DNA of 64,000 nt from Kineococcus mangrovi (GTDB lineage Bacteria; Actinomycetota; Actinomycetes; Actinomycetales; Kineococcaceae), in assembly GCF_041320705.1 (NCBI RefSeq), contig NZ_JBGGTQ010000003.1, positions 248,001 to 312,000 of the forward strand. Direction: 5' to 3'. This document shows positions 35,180-43,933 of the stretch, one piece after another; within the stretch, counting starts at the first letter, position 1; every line of letters starts with the position of its first letter. The position numbers and the translations under genes were made by a program. The notes under the pieces were generated by a model. The model did no database searches. It had not been told where the DNA came from and was given only the letters and a program-made list of their open reading frames with translations.

Positions 35180-36805
35180 ATGGGTGACGTCTTCGAGGGC
35201 TACCAGGACTCCCCGACGGGTGCCGCCGGGGGCAGGGCGGCCGACGAGATGTTCGACGGCGAGGGTCGTCCGCGGCCGGAGTGGCAGGCCCTGGCCGCCA
35301 CCCTGGCCGACCTGCCGGCCGCCGAGCTGCACGCCCGCGCCGACCAGCTCGCCAGCACCTTCCTCGACCGCGGGGTCACCTTCGACTACGCCGGTGAGGA
35401 GCGGCCCTTCCCCCTGGACGTCGTCCCGCGGATCATCGACGCGGCCCAGTGGGCGCGGGTGGAGAAGGGCGTGGCCCAGCGCGTGCGGGTCCTGGAGGCC
35501 TTCCTCGCCGACGTCTACGGGCCGATGCAGGTCGTCGAGGACGGCGTCGTCCCGCGTCGCGTCATCACCTCCTCCAGCCACTTCCACCGCGCCGCCGTCG
35601 GCGTCGAGGTGGCCGGCGGCGTCCGCATCCACGTCGCCGGCATCGACCTCGTCCGCGACGAGCACGGCGACTTCCGCGTCCTGGAGGACAACGTCCGCGT
35701 CCCGAGCGGGGTGAGCTACGTCCTGGAGAACCGGCAGGCGCTCACCCAGGTGCTGCCCGAGGCGCTGCAGGCCCACCGCGTGCAGCCCGTGGCCGACTAC
35801 CCGCAGAACCTCCTCACCGCCCTGCGCGCGGCGGCACCCAGCGGGATCGACGACCCGGTCGTCGTCGTCCTCACCCCCGGGGTCTACAACTCGGCCTACT
35901 TCGAGCACTCGCTGCTGGCCCGCGCGATGGGCGTCGAGCTCGTCGAGGGCCGCGACCTCGTCTGCCGCGGCAACCGCGTCTACATGCGCACCACCTCGGG
36001 GGACCGGCGGGTCGACGTCGTCTACCGGCGCGTCGACGACGACTTCCTCGACCCCCTCCACTTCCGCCGCGACTCCGTCCTGGGCTGCGCGGGCATCCTC
36101 AACGCCGCCCGCGCCGGCGGGGTGAGCATCGCCAACGCCGTCGGCAACGGCGTGGCCGACGACAAGCTCGTCTACACCTACGTCCCGGAGCTCACGAAGT
36201 ACTACCTCGGGGAGGAGCTCGTGCTCGACAACGTGCCGACCTACCGCTTCGAGATCCCCGACGAGCGCGCCGAGGCGATGGACCGGTTGGGCGAGCTGGT
36301 CGTCAAACCCGTCGACGGTTCCGGCGGCAAGGGTCTCGTGGTGTGCCCGGACGCCTCGCCCGAGCAGGTCGAGGACCTGCGCCGGCGGGTGCTCGCCGAC
36401 CCGCGCGGGTGGATCGCCCAGCCCGTCGTGGCGCTGTCGACGGTGCCGACGCTGGCGGGTACGCAGATGCGGCCGCGGCACGTGGACCTGCGGCCCTTCG
36501 CGGTCAACGACGGCCGGTCGGTGCGGGTCCTGCGCGGTGGGCTGACCCGGGTCGCGCTGCGCGAGGGATCCCTCGTCGTGAACTCCAGCCAGGGCGGGGG
36601 GTCGAAGGACACGTGGGTCCTGGCGGGTCCGGACACCGTCGCCGACCCCGTTCCCGACCCCGTGCCGGTCCCCGCCCCGGCCGCGCCGTCGCCGGCGGAG
36701 CAGCACCCCGTGACCGACCCGGGCCCGGGTGCCGGCTCGGACCAGGCCCAGCAGCAGCAGCAGTCCTGCGAGCGCACCACCGACCACGCGACCCGGGAGG
36801 GGTGA
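35180..36805 (+). CDS. Circularly permuted ATP-grasp protein (type 2)
   Basis: 541 residues, COG2308 family. Landmarks are AFLADVYGPMQVVEDGVVPRRVITSSSHFHR, HVAGIDLVRDEHGDFRVLEDNVRVPSGVSYVLENR, and the ATP-binding KPVDGSGGKGLVVCPDA and DLRPFAVNDG. The final ~55 residues are a Pro/Gln-rich tail (VPDPVPVPAP, QAQQQQQS) not conserved in the family. These enzymes are thought to form amide bonds, but the natural product is unknown. It is the first gene of a tight trio with an alpha-E protein and a transglutaminase-like protein, an arrangement conserved across many bacteria. Confidence 0.9.
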   Translation: MGDVFEGYQDSPTGAAGGRAADEMFDGEGRPRPEWQALAATLADLPAAELHARADQLASTFLDRGVTFDYAGEERPFPLDVVPRIIDAAQWARVEKGVAQRVRVLEAFLADVYGPMQVVEDGVVPRRVITSSSHFHRAAVGVEVAGGVRIHVAGIDLVRDEHGDFRVLEDNVRVPSGVSYVLENRQALTQVLPEALQAHRVQPVADYPQNLLTALRAAAPSGIDDPVVVVLTPGVYNSAYFEHSLLARAMGVELVEGRDLVCRGNRVYMRTTSGDRRVDVVYRRVDDDFLDPLHFRRDSVLGCAGILNAARAGGVSIANAVGNGVADDKLVYTYVPELTKYYLGEELVLDNVPTYRFEIPDERAEAMDRLGELVVKPVDGSGGKGLVVCPDASPEQVEDLRRRVLADPRGWIAQPVVALSTVPTLAGTQMRPRHVDLRPFAVNDGRSVRVLRGGLTRVALREGSLVVNSSQGGGSKDTWVLAGPDTVADPVPDPVPVPAPAAPSPAEQHPVTDPGPGAGSDQAQQQQQSCERTTDHATREG

Positions 36806-36809
36806 CGCC

Positions 36810-37751
36810 GTGCTCAGCCGCATCGCCGAGTCGTTGTTCTGGATCGGCCGCTACGTCGAGCGGGCCGACTCCACGGCCCGCATCCTCGACGTCCACGTCG
36901 AGCGCACCCTCGCCGACCCGTGGATCGACGAGAGCGCCGTCTCGACCTCGCTGCTGTCGGTGATGGGTTCGCCCGCCGACCCCGACCGCCGCGTCGGGCG
37001 CAGGGAACTGCTGGAGACGCTCGCCCACGACCCGGTGAGCCCCAGCTCCATCACCGGGGCGCTGGGCGCGGCGCGCGAGAACGCCCGCCGGGCCCGCGAG
37101 ACCGTCTCCAGCGACATGTGGGAATCCCTCAACACCACGTGGAACGCGCTGGCCTCGGGACGGTGGCGCGCCGCCAGCCCGCACCGGTTCTTCTCCTGGG
37201 TCCGCGAGCGCACCGCCGTCGTCTCCGGTCTGGTGGACGCCACGATGAGCCGGGACGACTCCTGGCAGTTCTTCGTCCTGGGCCGGTCCCTGGAACGGGC
37301 GGACATGACGGCCCGCCTCGTCGACACCCGCGCGGTGTCCGGTTCCGGCAGCCAGTGGCCGCTGCTGCTGCGCTCCACGGGTGCCTACGAGGCGTTCCTG
37401 CGCGCCTACCACGGTTCGAGCACCGGGGCGGCGGGAGAACTGCACGCCGCGGAGTTCCTGCTGCTGGACCGGTTGTTCCCGCGTTCGGTCGTCAACGCGC
37501 TGGAGACGGCCGAGGCGTGCCTGGACGCGATCGACCCGCCGCAGCGTCGCGCGGGGTACACCGAGGACGCCCGCCGCATCGTCGGGATGGCCCGCACGCG
37601 GCTGGAGTTCCAGAGCCCCGAGGACCTCCTGGGGGACCTGCACCACCAGATGAGACTGGTCACCGAGGCCTGCTCGGCGGCCTCGGAGGCGGTCGCGATG
37701 CGGTTCTTCCCCATGGCGGGGGCGGTTTCCTGGACGGCGGGGAGGTCCTGA
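36810..37751 (+). CDS. Alpha-E domain protein (DUF403)
   Basis: 313 residues from GTG 36810, preceded by GGGAGGGG. It starts LSRIAESLFWIGRYVERADSTARILDVHVE, the hallmark of COG2307, and continues with mostly helical sequence (RENARRARETVSSDMWESLN, FFVLGRSLERADMTARLVDTR). Function unknown; it always accompanies the circularly permuted ATP-grasp and transglutaminase-like proteins and probably works with them. Its stop overlaps the next start by one base. Confidence 0.9.
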   Translation: MLSRIAESLFWIGRYVERADSTARILDVHVERTLADPWIDESAVSTSLLSVMGSPADPDRRVGRRELLETLAHDPVSPSSITGALGAARENARRARETVSSDMWESLNTTWNALASGRWRAASPHRFFSWVRERTAVVSGLVDATMSRDDSWQFFVLGRSLERADMTARLVDTRAVSGSGSQWPLLLRSTGAYEAFLRAYHGSSTGAAGELHAAEFLLLDRLFPRSVVNALETAEACLDAIDPPQRRAGYTEDARRIVGMARTRLEFQSPEDLLGDLHHQMRLVTEACSAASEAVAMRFFPMAGAVSWTAGRS

Positions 37752-38593
37752 TGCGGCTGCGCATCGTGCACACGAGCACGCACACCTACCAGGGCGAGGT
37801 CATCGCCAGCTTCAACGAGGCGCGCATGACGCCGTTGACGCTGCCGGACCAGACGGCGCTGGACACCCGCGTCGAGGTGAGCCCGCCGGCGTCGGTCTCG
37901 CGCTACTGGGACTACTGGGGCACGCACGTCACGGCCTTCGACCTGCACACCCGCCACGACCGCCTCGTGACGACCGCGACGTCGCTGCTGGAGACCGAGC
38001 GGCGCACCGGCCACAGCCCGCGGCGGTCGGCGACGTGGGAGGACCTGGCGGGACCGGACGTCGTCGACTCCCTCGCGGAGTTCCTGGCCCCGACGCCGCG
38101 GACGACGGCGCCGGCGGAGGGTTTCGCCGACGCCGTGCGCGACCTCGTCGCCGGGGCCGACCCCCGCGAGGCGGCGCACCGGGTCTGCAGCTGGATCCAC
38201 GACGAGGTGAAGTACGTCCCGGGCGCGACGGGGGTGCACGCCACGGCGGAGGAGTCGTGGGCCCAGCGCAGCGGCGTCTGCCAGGACCTGGCCCACCTCG
38301 TCCTCGCCGGTCTGCGCACGGTCGGGATCCCCGCCCGCTACGTCTCGGGCTACCTGCACCCCCGTCGGGAACCCGAGGTGGGGGTCGAGGTCGCGGGCGA
38401 GAGCCACGCCTGGATCGACTTCTTCGACGGGGCGTGGACGGCGTGGGACCCCACGAACGACATCCCCGTCGGGGACCGGCACGTCGTGGTCGCCCGCGCC
38501 CGCGACTACTCCGACGTCTCCCCGTTGCGGGGCGTCTACTCCGGGCCGAGGTCGACGGTCGCGGCGCAGGTGCTCGTCACGCGGGTGGCCTGA
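37751..38593 (+). CDS. Transglutaminase-like protease (COG1305)
   Basis: 280 residues. An N-terminal beta domain (RIVHTSTHTYQGEVIASFNEARMTPL) is followed by a transglutaminase core whose catalytic Cys is in AQRSGVCQDLAHLVLAGLRTVGIPARYVSGYL, His in ESHAWIDFF and Asp in TAWDPTND. All three catalytic residues are present, so it should be an active cysteine peptidase or acyltransferase. Third gene of the ATP-grasp trio. Confidence 0.92.
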   Translation: MRLRIVHTSTHTYQGEVIASFNEARMTPLTLPDQTALDTRVEVSPPASVSRYWDYWGTHVTAFDLHTRHDRLVTTATSLLETERRTGHSPRRSATWEDLAGPDVVDSLAEFLAPTPRTTAPAEGFADAVRDLVAGADPREAAHRVCSWIHDEVKYVPGATGVHATAEESWAQRSGVCQDLAHLVLAGLRTVGIPARYVSGYLHPRREPEVGVEVAGESHAWIDFFDGAWTAWDPTNDIPVGDRHVVVARARDYSDVSPLRGVYSGPRSTVAAQVLVTRVA

Positions 38594-38638
38594 GCGGGCG
38601 ATCGGGACGTCCCGGACGAGCGGGGCGGGGTGCTGCGG

Positions 38639-39583
38639 TCACGAGGTCGCGCGGGCCGGGTCCTGCGGGGACCGGGTGCGGCGCCGACGCAGCACCCACC
38701 ACAGGGGCGCCCCCACGAGGGCCAGCGGCAGGACGAAGGGGAGCACCGCGCCGATGACGAGCGCCGCGACGCGCCCCGCCGCGCCGAGCGCGTGCCACCC
38801 GGCCGTCAGCCCGCCGACGAAGCCGGGGTCGGGGGCGGTGACGGCGGTCAGCGGGGCCCCGCGCGTGAGGTCGACGTCCACGGTGGCCAGGGCGGTCTGG
38901 TCGGCCAGGACCCGCTGCCGGGCCTGCAGCGCCTCGAGGTCGGCCTGGCGACGGGCGATCTCGCCCTCGATCGCCAGGACGTCCGGGATCGTCCTCGCCT
39001 CCGGCAGCCGGGCCCGGAAGGTCGCCAGGACCGCCTGGGCGGAGGTGACGCGGCTGTCGACGTCGGCCACCTCGGCGGTCACGTCGGTGCTGGTCGTGGT
39101 GCGGTCGGTCTCCTGGCCCAGCCCGGCGAGGTCGTCGAGGACGCCGGGGTAGGCCGGTGCGGGCACCCGCAGCGTGAGGTGCGCGGTCTCGGCACCGTCC
39201 ACCCCGCCGGACCGGCTGGCCGCGACGATCCCGCCGGCCCGGACCGTGCGGGTCGTGGCGGCCTCGACCGCGGTGGGCAGGTCGCCGACGCGGACGGCGA
39301 GGGTGGCGGTGGAGACCACGGCGCGGCCCTGGGCGGCGACGTCGGTGCCGGCGAGCCCCTGCACCTCGCCCGTGGACCCGCCGCCGGACGCCGCGACGGC
39401 GTCACCGCCGGCGGCGTCCGCGTCCTGCGCGGAGGAACCCGACGAGCCCGACGAACCCGAGGAACCCGCGCCGCCACCGCTGCAGGCGGCCGCCCCCAGC
39501 AGCAGGCTCAGGGCGAGGACGGGCGCCGCCCAGCGACGGGCCGCGTGCGGTGCCGGTGCGGGGGAGGGGGTGGTGGGACGCAT
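38639..39583 (-). CDS. DUF4349 lipoprotein
   Basis: 314 residues. It has a signal peptide with lipobox (LALSLLLGAAAC, Cys ~34), then a Gly/Ser linker. The DUF4349 domain contains RAVVSTATLAVRVGDLPTAVE, RTVRAGGIVAASRSGG and a coiled-coil (EGEIARRQADLEALQARQRVLADQT). A C-terminal membrane helix (VAALVIGAVLPFVLPLALVGAPLWWVL) is followed by a basic tail. It should be anchored at both ends in the membrane. Function unknown. Divergent from lepA. Confidence 0.88.
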   Translation of the reverse strand: MRPTTPSPAPAPHAARRWAAPVLALSLLLGAAACSGGGAGSSGSSGSSGSSAQDADAAGGDAVAASGGGSTGEVQGLAGTDVAAQGRAVVSTATLAVRVGDLPTAVEAATTRTVRAGGIVAASRSGGVDGAETAHLTLRVPAPAYPGVLDDLAGLGQETDRTTTSTDVTAEVADVDSRVTSAQAVLATFRARLPEARTIPDVLAIEGEIARRQADLEALQARQRVLADQTALATVDVDLTRGAPLTAVTAPDPGFVGGLTAGWHALGAAGRVAALVIGAVLPFVLPLALVGAPLWWVLRRRRTRSPQDPARATS

Positions 39584-39734
39584 CGGGCACCTCCGTCGGG
39601 TGCGGTCGCCGTGACCGCAGCCCTCGGACGCCGTGGCCGCCCCCGCGGTTCCGGTGGCGCGGCCCCGTGGCGGGGGCCCACCCGTGCGACCATGGGGGCT
39701 GCCCGCCGTCCCGACCGAGAGGTGCTCCCCGCCC

Positions 39735-41603
39735 GTGTCCCCGAGAGCCGCCGACGCACCGGCACCCGCCGCGACCGCGCCGCCGCTGCTGCGCAACTTC
39801 TGCATCATCGCCCACATCGACCACGGCAAGTCGACGCTGGCCGACCGGATGCTGCAGCTGACCGGCGTCGTCGACGAGCGGGCCATGCGGGCGCAGTACC
39901 TCGACCGGATGGACATCGAGCGCGAGCGCGGCATCACGATCAAGTCGCAGGCCGTGCGCATGCCGTGGGACGTCGACGGCACGGCGTACGCGCTGAACAT
40001 GATCGACACCCCGGGCCACGTCGACTTCACGTACGAGGTGTCCCGTTCGCTCGCCGCGTGCGAGGGCGCCGTGCTGCTCGTCGACGCCGCGCAGGGCATC
40101 GAGGCGCAGACCCTGGCGAACCTCTACCTCGCCATGGAGAACGACCTCACGATCATCCCGGTCCTGAACAAGATCGACCTGCCCGCGGCCCAGCCGGAGA
40201 AGTTCGCCGAGGAGCTGGCCAAGCTCATCGGCTGCGAACCCGACGACTGCCTGCGCGTCTCGGGCAAGACCGGGGTCGGCGTCGACGTCCTGCTCGACCA
40301 GATCGTCCAGCAGGTTCCGGCCCCGGTGGGCGACCCGGACGCCCCGGCGCGGGCGATGATCTTCGACTCGGTGTACGACACCTACCGGGGCGTCGTGACG
40401 TACGTCCGCGTCGTCGACGGCAAGCTCGCCCCGCGCGAGCGCATCGCGATGATGTCGACGCGGGCCACCCACGAACTGCTGGAGATCGGGGTCAGCTCCC
40501 CCGAGCCGACCCCGTCGCAGGGCCTGGGCGTCGGTGAGGTCGGGTACCTCATCACCGGGGTGAAGGACGTCCGGCAGTCCAAGGTCGGCGACACCGTCAC
40601 GAACGCGCAGAAACCCTCCGCGCAGGCCCTCGGCGGGTACCGCGACCCCAAGCCGATGGTGTTCTCCGGCCTGTACCCCATCGACGGGTCGGACTACCCG
40701 CTGCTGCGCGACGCGCTCGACAAGCTCAAGCTCAACGACGCCGCGCTGACGTACGAACCCGAGACGTCCGTGGCGCTGGGTTTCGGGTTCCGCATCGGGT
40801 TCCTCGGCCTGCTGCACCTGGAGATCGTGCGCGAACGCCTCGAGCGCGAGTTCAACCTCGACCTCATCTCGACCGCGCCGAGCGTGCCGTACGAGGTGAC
40901 GCTGGAGGACAAGCGGGTCGTGGAGGTGACGAACCCCTCGGAGTTCCCCGAGGGGAAGATCGCCGAGGTCCGCGAACCCGTGGTGCGCGCGACGATCCTC
41001 GCCCCGTCGGACTTCATCGGCGCCATCATGGAGCTGTGCCAGCAGCGCCGCGGTGACCTGCAGGGCATGGACTACCTGTCCGAGGACCGCGTCGAGATGC
41101 GCTACCGGCTGCCGCTGGCCGAGATCGTCTTCGACTTCTTCGATCAGCTGAAGTCCCGCACCCGCGGGTACGCCTCCCTCGACTACGACGTGGACGGTGA
41201 GCAGGTCGCGGACCTGGTGAAGGTCGACGTGCTGCTGCAGGGCGAGCAGGTCGACGCGTTCAGCCAGATCGTGCACCGCGAGAAGGCGTACGGCTACGGC
41301 GTCATGATGGCCGGCAAGCTCAAGGACCTCATCCCGCGCCAGCAGTTCGAGGTGCCCATCCAGGCCGCCATCGGGGCCCGGGTCATCGCCCGCGAGAACG
41401 TCCGCGCGATCCGCAAGGACGTCCTGGCCAAGTGCTACGGCGGTGACATCACCCGCAAGCGCAAGCTGCTGGAGAAGCAGAAGGAGGGCAAGAAGCGGAT
41501 GAAGATGGTCGGGCGGGTCGAGGTGCCCCAGGAGGCCTTCATCGCCGCGCTGTCCTCCGACGCCGCGGGCGACAAGGCGAAGGACAAGAACGCCAAGAAG
41601 TGA
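39735..41603 (+). CDS. lepA: Elongation factor 4 (LepA)
   Basis: 622 residues from GTG 39735. The GTPase domain has [34 protein letters not shown] and NKIDLPAA; then come domains II and III, and the LepA-specific C-terminal domain with the [45 protein letters not shown] block. A back-translocating translation factor. The N-terminal ~20 residues before LLRNF are Ala/Pro-rich, so the exact start is open. The final [10 protein letters not shown] is a lysine-rich tail. Confidence 0.96.
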   Translation: MSPRAADAPAPAATAPPLLRNFCIIAHIDHGKSTLADRMLQLTGVVDERAMRAQYLDRMDIERERGITIKSQAVRMPWDVDGTAYALNMIDTPGHVDFTYEVSRSLAACEGAVLLVDAAQGIEAQTLANLYLAMENDLTIIPVLNKIDLPAAQPEKFAEELAKLIGCEPDDCLRVSGKTGVGVDVLLDQIVQQVPAPVGDPDAPARAMIFDSVYDTYRGVVTYVRVVDGKLAPRERIAMMSTRATHELLEIGVSSPEPTPSQGLGVGEVGYLITGVKDVRQSKVGDTVTNAQKPSAQALGGYRDPKPMVFSGLYPIDGSDYPLLRDALDKLKLNDAALTYEPETSVALGFGFRIGFLGLLHLEIVRERLEREFNLDLISTAPSVPYEVTLEDKRVVEVTNPSEFPEGKIAEVREPVVRATILAPSDFIGAIMELCQQRRGDLQGMDYLSEDRVEMRYRLPLAEIVFDFFDQLKSRTRGYASLDYDVDGEQVADLVKVDVLLQGEQVDAFSQIVHREKAYGYGVMMAGKLKDLIPRQQFEVPIQAAIGARVIARENVRAIRKDVLAKCYGGDITRKRKLLEKQKEGKKRMKMVGRVEVPQEAFIAALSSDAAGDKAKDKNAKK

Positions 41604-41627
41604 GGCGCGGGGTGCCGCCACCCCGGC

Positions 41628-41667
41628 CCGCGCGGTCTGACCACCCCGGTGGTGGTCGACCGCGCGG
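41628..41667. terminator. Terminator between lepA and the convergent small gene
   Basis: Two nested stems: CCGCGCGGT / ACCGCGCGG outside and GACCACC / GGTGGTC inside with a CCGGT loop. It sits exactly between the two convergent stops. Confidence 0.8.
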
Positions 41668-41670
41668 TGG

Positions 41671-42072
41671 TCAGCGGCCCGCCGGGGACGGGGGGCCGTC
41701 GGGGACGCGGGCTCCGCTGCTCGCCGTGATGCGGGCCTCCAGGGGAGCCGGCAGCCCGTCGAGGTCGACGGGCTCGCCGGCCAACCACGTCTCCAGCAGG
41801 CCGACCTCGACGGCGCTCAGGTCGCCGAACCACGCCACGAACCCGACCTGCGGTGAACTCCACCGGTACTCGAAGCCGATGCCGACGGACGTCCCGGGCG
41901 GGTTCGCGCCCGGGTGGGTGCGCAGGAGGACCTGACGTTCCGCGCGCCGGACGACGCGACGCGCGCGGTGCTCCAGGCCCGGCTGGTCGGCCGGGACCAG
42001 GATCCAGGTGTGGACGACGGGGGAGGGGTCCACGGGGTCTCCAGGGGGTCTCGGGGGCTGGGGTACTGTCAT
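41671..42072 (-). CDS. Hypothetical protein next to a Zur-like box
   Basis: 133 residues from ATG 42072. I recognise no domain. It has a Pro-rich start (VPQPPRPPGDPVDPSP), then a compact part with HTWILVPADQPGLEHRARRVVRRAERQVLL and EYRWSSPQVGFVAWFGDLSAVEVGLLETWL, and an Arg/Pro-rich end. The Zur-like box begins six bases upstream and CATTAT in it could serve as a leaderless -10 for this gene. It may belong to the zinc-starvation response by position only. Confidence 0.7.
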   Translation of the reverse strand: MTVPQPPRPPGDPVDPSPVVHTWILVPADQPGLEHRARRVVRRAERQVLLRTHPGANPPGTSVGIGFEYRWSSPQVGFVAWFGDLSAVEVGLLETWLAGEPVDLDGLPAPLEARITASSGARVPDGPPSPAGR

Positions 42073-42077
42073 CCTAG

Positions 42078-42092
42078 CGATAATGGTTCTCA
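42078..42092. promoter_or_regulatory. Zur-like box between the hypothetical gene and mrf
   Basis: CGATAATGGTTCTCA, an imperfect 7-1-7 palindrome. Twelve of 15 positions match the box at 45663-45677 read on the minus strand (TGATAATGATTCTCG). Actinobacterial Zur sites have the shape GAAAATGATTTTC. The box covers the likely promoters on both sides. It does not resemble the DmdR/IdeR iron box. Confidence 0.65.
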
Positions 42093-42104
42093 TTGGAGGT
42101 GTCT

Positions 42105-43199
42105 GTGCCCCGGCTCCAGGTCACGATCGTGACGTCCGTCCACCCGTTGCCCCGAGACCTGACGACGGCCGCCGTCGTCTGCGACGTCCCCGACGCGGTC
42201 GTGCTCCGGTACGACCTGGGGGCGGAGGGTCTGCGCCGGGTCGTCAGCGACTTCGGGGGCCTGGTCGAGGACGTCCGGGTCCCGCTGGAGCACGCCTGCC
42301 TCGGGTGTGCCCAGCGCGAGGAGATCGTCCCGACGGTGGCGGCGATCGCCGCGAACGAGCGCTGGTCCACCCTCGTGCTCGCCCTGCCGGTCGGTGGCGA
42401 CCCCACCCCGGTCGTGGCCGCGCTGACGGCGGCCCCCGAGCTGCAGGACGTCGCCGTCCTCCGCGGCGTGGTCGCCGCGGTCGACGCGGGGCAGCTGGTC
42501 GACGACCTCCTGGGTGAGGACCTGCTGTCCGAGCGCGGCCTGGGGCTGGGCGAGGACGACGAGCGCGCCGTGGGGGAGGCGCTGGCCGAGCAGCTCGCCG
42601 AGGCCGACGTCGTGCTGACCGACGGCGTCGCCGACCGGCGCGGCCGCGACCTGATGGCGCACGTGTGCGGTCCGCGGGTCCCCGTCCTGGGTCTGGAGGG
42701 GGTCGACCCCCGCGTGCTGACGATGCCCTGCGGAGGTGAGGTGCGCTCGGCCGCGCGCGCCGATCCGCTGACCGCCCGCCGTCACCCCGTGACGGACACG
42801 GCGCAGGTGTGGACCCTGGAACTCGTGTCGCCGCGCCCGTTCCACTCCGCCCGCCTGCTGGAACGCATCGAGGACCTCGGTGCCGGCCGGTTGCGGGCCC
42901 GCGGGACGTTCCGCATCACGACCCGCCCCCACGTGGTGTGCGCGTGGGAGGGCGCCGGGGGTCAGCTCAGCGTCGGGGAGGTCGGACCGTGGAGCCCCGG
43001 CGACCGCGGGACGCACCTGGTCGTCACCGGCACCGACTGGGGTGAGCGCCGGCGGATCCAGCAGGCCTTCGCCGAGGTCCTGGCCACCCGGGAGGAGGAG
43101 CAGGCGGTCGCCGCCACCGTCGGTGTCGAGGACGGTTTCGAACCCTGGCTCGGCGACCGCGACGCCCACCTCCTGCACGACCCGCTCGAGGTCGAGTGA
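42105..43199 (+). CDS. mrf: COG0523-like protein without P-loop, MRF-type ribosome hibernation recruiting factor
   Basis: 364 residues from GTG 42105 with GGAGG five bases upstream. The N-terminus VTIVTSVHPLPRDLTTAAVV sits where CobW-family GTPases have GxxGxGKT, so nucleotide binding by a P-loop is lost. The family's GCxCC motif survives as ACLGCAQREEI. The C-terminal CobW-C domain reads SPRPFHSARLLERIEDLGAGRLRARGTFRI and ends with DGFEPWLGD. This combination matches MRF of mycobacteria, a zinc-starvation protein that recruits the hibernation factor to ribosomes under Zur control. The Zur-like box directly upstream agrees. The name is by resemblance recalled, not by search. Confidence 0.75.
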   Translation: MPRLQVTIVTSVHPLPRDLTTAAVVCDVPDAVVLRYDLGAEGLRRVVSDFGGLVEDVRVPLEHACLGCAQREEIVPTVAAIAANERWSTLVLALPVGGDPTPVVAALTAAPELQDVAVLRGVVAAVDAGQLVDDLLGEDLLSERGLGLGEDDERAVGEALAEQLAEADVVLTDGVADRRGRDLMAHVCGPRVPVLGLEGVDPRVLTMPCGGEVRSAARADPLTARRHPVTDTAQVWTLELVSPRPFHSARLLERIEDLGAGRLRARGTFRITTRPHVVCAWEGAGGQLSVGEVGPWSPGDRGTHLVVTGTDWGERRRIQQAFAEVLATREEEQAVAATVGVEDGFEPWLGDRDAHLLHDPLEVE

Positions 43200-43236
43200 G
43201 CGCCCCGGGCGTCCTCCCCGCAGGTCCTGCGTCCCC

Positions 43237-43923
43237 TCAGCGCCGGTGCCCCGAGCACGGCGTCGACGGGCCCGACCCCCTCGGGAGGGCGACGCACGTG
43301 ATCACGTGATCGCCGCTGTCGAGCGTCACCTCCTGCCACCTCCGTGGGCGAGGGGCGCCGGTGACCGGTGCGCGGCCGACCCACGCCAGCGTGCCGTCGT
43401 CGCGGACGTCGACGCCGCGGGGATCGAGGGTCAGGCCCGTCCCGAGGGCCTTGAACAGCGCCTCCTTGCGGGTCCACTGCCGGGTGCGCCACCAGGAGCG
43501 CTCCTGCACGTCCACGCCCGCCAGCCGGCGCCGCTCGGCCGGGTGCAGCGCGATGTCGTCGAACCCCGGGAACTCCGTCCGCCCCAGGGGTTCGGCGTCC
43601 ACCCCGACTCGGGCGCCGACGGCGCCGAGGGCGGCGACGACCTGCCCGGAGTGCGTGCTCGACAGGTGGACGGTGCGGTCGCCGAGGACGGTGGGGCGAC
43701 CGTGGTCGCCCGGCCCGCAGGCCGGGCACACGCGCACGAGGCGCACGTCGCCGGGGTGGAGCCCGCACAGCCGGCCCGCGACCTCGTGCAGCAGCACGGC
43801 CGCCGTCAGGCGTCGGGACCGGTCGACGTCGCGGTGCGACCGGTCGGCGCGGTGGACCTCGCCGACCGGCAGCCAGTCCGGGACGTCGGGCACGGGTGGT
43901 CGGACCAGGACGTGGACGCCCAT
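43237..43923 (-). CDS. Sfp-type 4'-phosphopantetheinyl transferase
   Basis: 228 residues. The family core is GVDAEPLGRTEF, then a ~35-residue spacer and WTRKEALFKALGTGLTLDP; the first Asp/Glu and the WxxKEA motif are the magnesium and CoA-binding parts. The N-terminal half has HLSSTHSGQVV. It should activate the three PCP and one ArCP domains of the adjacent synthetases by attaching 4'-phosphopantetheine. ATG 43923 (a GTG at 43926 is an alternative) lies ten bases after the aryl ligase stop, so both are co-transcribed leftward from the Zur-like box. Confidence 0.9.
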   Translation of the reverse strand: MGVHVLVRPPVPDVPDWLPVGEVHRADRSHRDVDRSRRLTAAVLLHEVAGRLCGLHPGDVRLVRVCPACGPGDHGRPTVLGDRTVHLSSTHSGQVVAALGAVGARVGVDAEPLGRTEFPGFDDIALHPAERRRLAGVDVQERSWWRTRQWTRKEALFKALGTGLTLDPRGVDVRDDGTLAWVGRAPVTGAPRPRRWQEVTLDSGDHVITCVALPRGSGPSTPCSGHRR

Positions 43924-43933
43924 CACCTCGGGC

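Noticed and set aside
42105-43199. CobW-type zinc GTPase
   Set aside because: The phosphate-binding loop is missing in the N-terminus, so a GTPase call is not supported.
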